Source of the DNA: Symploca sp. SIO1C2 | Lineage (GTDB): Bacteria; Cyanobacteriota; Cyanobacteriia; Cyanobacteriales; Coleofasciculaceae | Direction of reading: 5' to 3' | Assembly: GCA_010672925.1 (NCBI GenBank) | Contig: JAAHFP010000001.1 | Coordinates: 308,604 to 372,603, forward strand | DNA length: 64,000 nt | Shown here: positions 63,057-64,000 of the stretch, piece after piece | Position numbering within the stretch: position 1 is the stretch's first letter | How the letters are laid out: the number at the start of each line of letters is the position of its first letter | Made by a program: the position numbers and the translations under genes | Notes under the pieces: model-generated | The model's database searches: none | Seen by the model: only the letters and a program-made list of their open reading frames with translations | Told to the model about the DNA's origin: nothing

Positions 63057-64000
63057 ATGAGCAGTTCCGAGCCTCTAACGAATTTCTACCTGTGGGCAGA
63101 CGCTGAACCAACTGTCCAGATTGGAGTAGGAGAAGAAGTTGCCTACAGATATCAGGTGGTTGCTCCCCAAATTTGGCAGGACACTCTACCGGAAATACCC
63201 CCAGATATTCCTGAGCAACTCGAAGGTAAAATTCTTCCCTATCTGCGCTTGTATCCCTACCGTCTCCATATCCCAGAGGTTTACGGGGTGTGTAAATTAC
63301 CAGATTTAGGACCCGATTTGGAGGTAATTCTACTCGAAAATGTACCAATTCAGACCAATGGTGAATTGTATCCTACTATTGAGTCTGCTTGGTCAAAGGC
63401 ATCGGCAGTACGCCAAATATATTGGCTATGGCAGATGTGGGAATTGTGGAAACCTTTAGAGGAATTAGGTGTTGCTTCCTCCCTCTTAGTACCTGATAAT
63501 TTGCGGGTTGAAGGCTGGCGGCTACGACTGCTGCAACTTTATATGGATCCTGCTCAGGAAGAATCTACCCGTTTAGCTACAGAAAGTGCCGCTTCCTCCA
63601 ACAACACAGTAGCAACTGCTGGGGAAGCAGGTATCGCTGTAATGAATCCCCCGGTGAAAGCTAGTCTCCAGCAATTAGGAGAGCGCTGGGGAATTTGGTG
63701 TCGTAAAGCCTCAGGTTCATTGTCGGAGCCATTACAGGAGATTGCCAAGCAGCTGCAAACAGAGCAACCACCATTAGATGAGATCACGGCTCAACTCAAC
63801 CAACTATTGTTAGAACAAGCTGCTTTGCAACCTCTAAATTTGCAAGTGGCTGGTGCTACTGATCCTGGGCCGAATCAAAGCCATAATGAAGATAACTGCT
63901 ATCCTACCGCCGCAGATCTACCCACCGATACTAACCAATCCAGCGATCCTTTGATTCCTCATCTATCTGTTATCTGTGATGGTATTGGTGGCCATGAAGG
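63057..64000 (+). CDS. PP2C-type protein phosphatase (partial, runs off the window)
   Basis: An open frame begins at the ATG at 63057 (MSSSEPLTNFYLWADAEP) and stays open to the end of the window (over 314 codons). Residues 1-260 form an N-terminal regulatory region with helices and tryptophan-rich text (QIYWLWQMWELWKPLEELGV). It is related to the N-terminal zone of cyanobacterial serine/threonine phosphatases. The catalytic PP2C domain begins at about 262 with the metal-site motifs DPGPNQSHNEDN and CDGIGGHEG, where the window ends. It should dephosphorylate Ser/Thr residues in Mn/Mg-dependent fashion. It is divergent from nfeD. Confidence 0.85.
   Translation, partial: MSSSEPLTNFYLWADAEPTVQIGVGEEVAYRYQVVAPQIWQDTLPEIPPDIPEQLEGKILPYLRLYPYRLHIPEVYGVCKLPDLGPDLEVILLENVPIQTNGELYPTIESAWSKASAVRQIYWLWQMWELWKPLEELGVASSLLVPDNLRVEGWRLRLLQLYMDPAQEESTRLATESAASSNNTVATAGEAGIAVMNPPVKASLQQLGERWGIWCRKASGSLSEPLQEIAKQLQTEQPPLDEITAQLNQLLLEQAALQPLNLQVAGATDPGPNQSHNEDNCYPTAADLPTDTNQSSDPLIPHLSVICDGIGGHE

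Overview
The window looks like the chromosome of a filamentous, non-marine-picoplankton type cyanobacterium. The octamer GCGATCGC (HIP1) recurs throughout. There is an inducible CO2-uptake NDH-1 operon (ndhF3-ndhD3-cupA) and typical cyanobacterial families (Uma2, DUF2079, DUF1400 hydrolase, AAA_35/CHAT/WD40 proteins, class III cyclases). Intergenic space is full of heptanucleotide tandem repeats and small palindromic repeats. A Moorena/Coleofasciculus/Okeania-like large genome is my guess; the genus is not proven by the sequence.

Layout. 1-4.0 kb: a trimmed AAA_35-WD40 protein, a modular palindrome element, and an LtrA-family membrane protein. 4.0-5.7 kb: an orphan DarG-like macrodomain protein and an Rpn-like nuclease-family protein. 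5.8-10.8 kb: cupA, ndhD3 and ndhF3 (minus strand). 10.8-11.7 kb: a long non-coding stretch with a possible CRISPR relic. 11.7-16.4 kb: nucleoside hydrolase, EF-hand 5'-nucleotidase and EF-hand urea transporter, read together as a nucleotide/urea scavenging set. 16.5-24.7 kb: Uma2, a 1630-residue LamG/fascin/jacalin-like protein, and two PD-(D/E)XK Rpn-type proteins sharing C-terminal tails and 3' hairpin repeats. 24.9-32.8 kb: a 2126-residue TPR-STAND-WD40 protein and a partner P-loop ATPase. 33-39.6 kb: cobM, two adenylate cyclases, rlmN. 40-45 kb: an HTH-AAA_35 protein followed by an AAA_35-coiled coil-TPR-CHAT protease, an NLR/caspase-like arrangement. 45-46.4 kb: a second palindrome element, an antitoxin gene broken by a 97-bp MITE, and two more orphan antitoxins. 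46.7-54 kb: FkbM methyltransferase, DUF2079 membrane protein, Uma2, SDR, upp, and a tnpB with one in-frame stop. 54-64 kb: a small repeat protein, a TIGR03032 protein, LysR divergent from NTF2-like and HIBADH-like genes, a DUF1400 alpha/beta hydrolase, the SPFH/NfeD pair, and the start of a PP2C phosphatase cut by the window edge.

The most interesting material is (1) the HTH-AAA_35 / AAA_35-CHAT gene pair together with the STAND-WD40/ATPase pair, which look like bacterial signal-triggered NTPase systems; (2) a dispersed repeat built from several different hairpins in fixed order, in which one hairpin has changed sequence but kept its pairing; (3) a calcium-binding nucleotide and urea scavenging cluster; and (4) small repeats actively rewriting gene ends and linkers. 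All functional statements come from reading motifs by eye; no database search was run.
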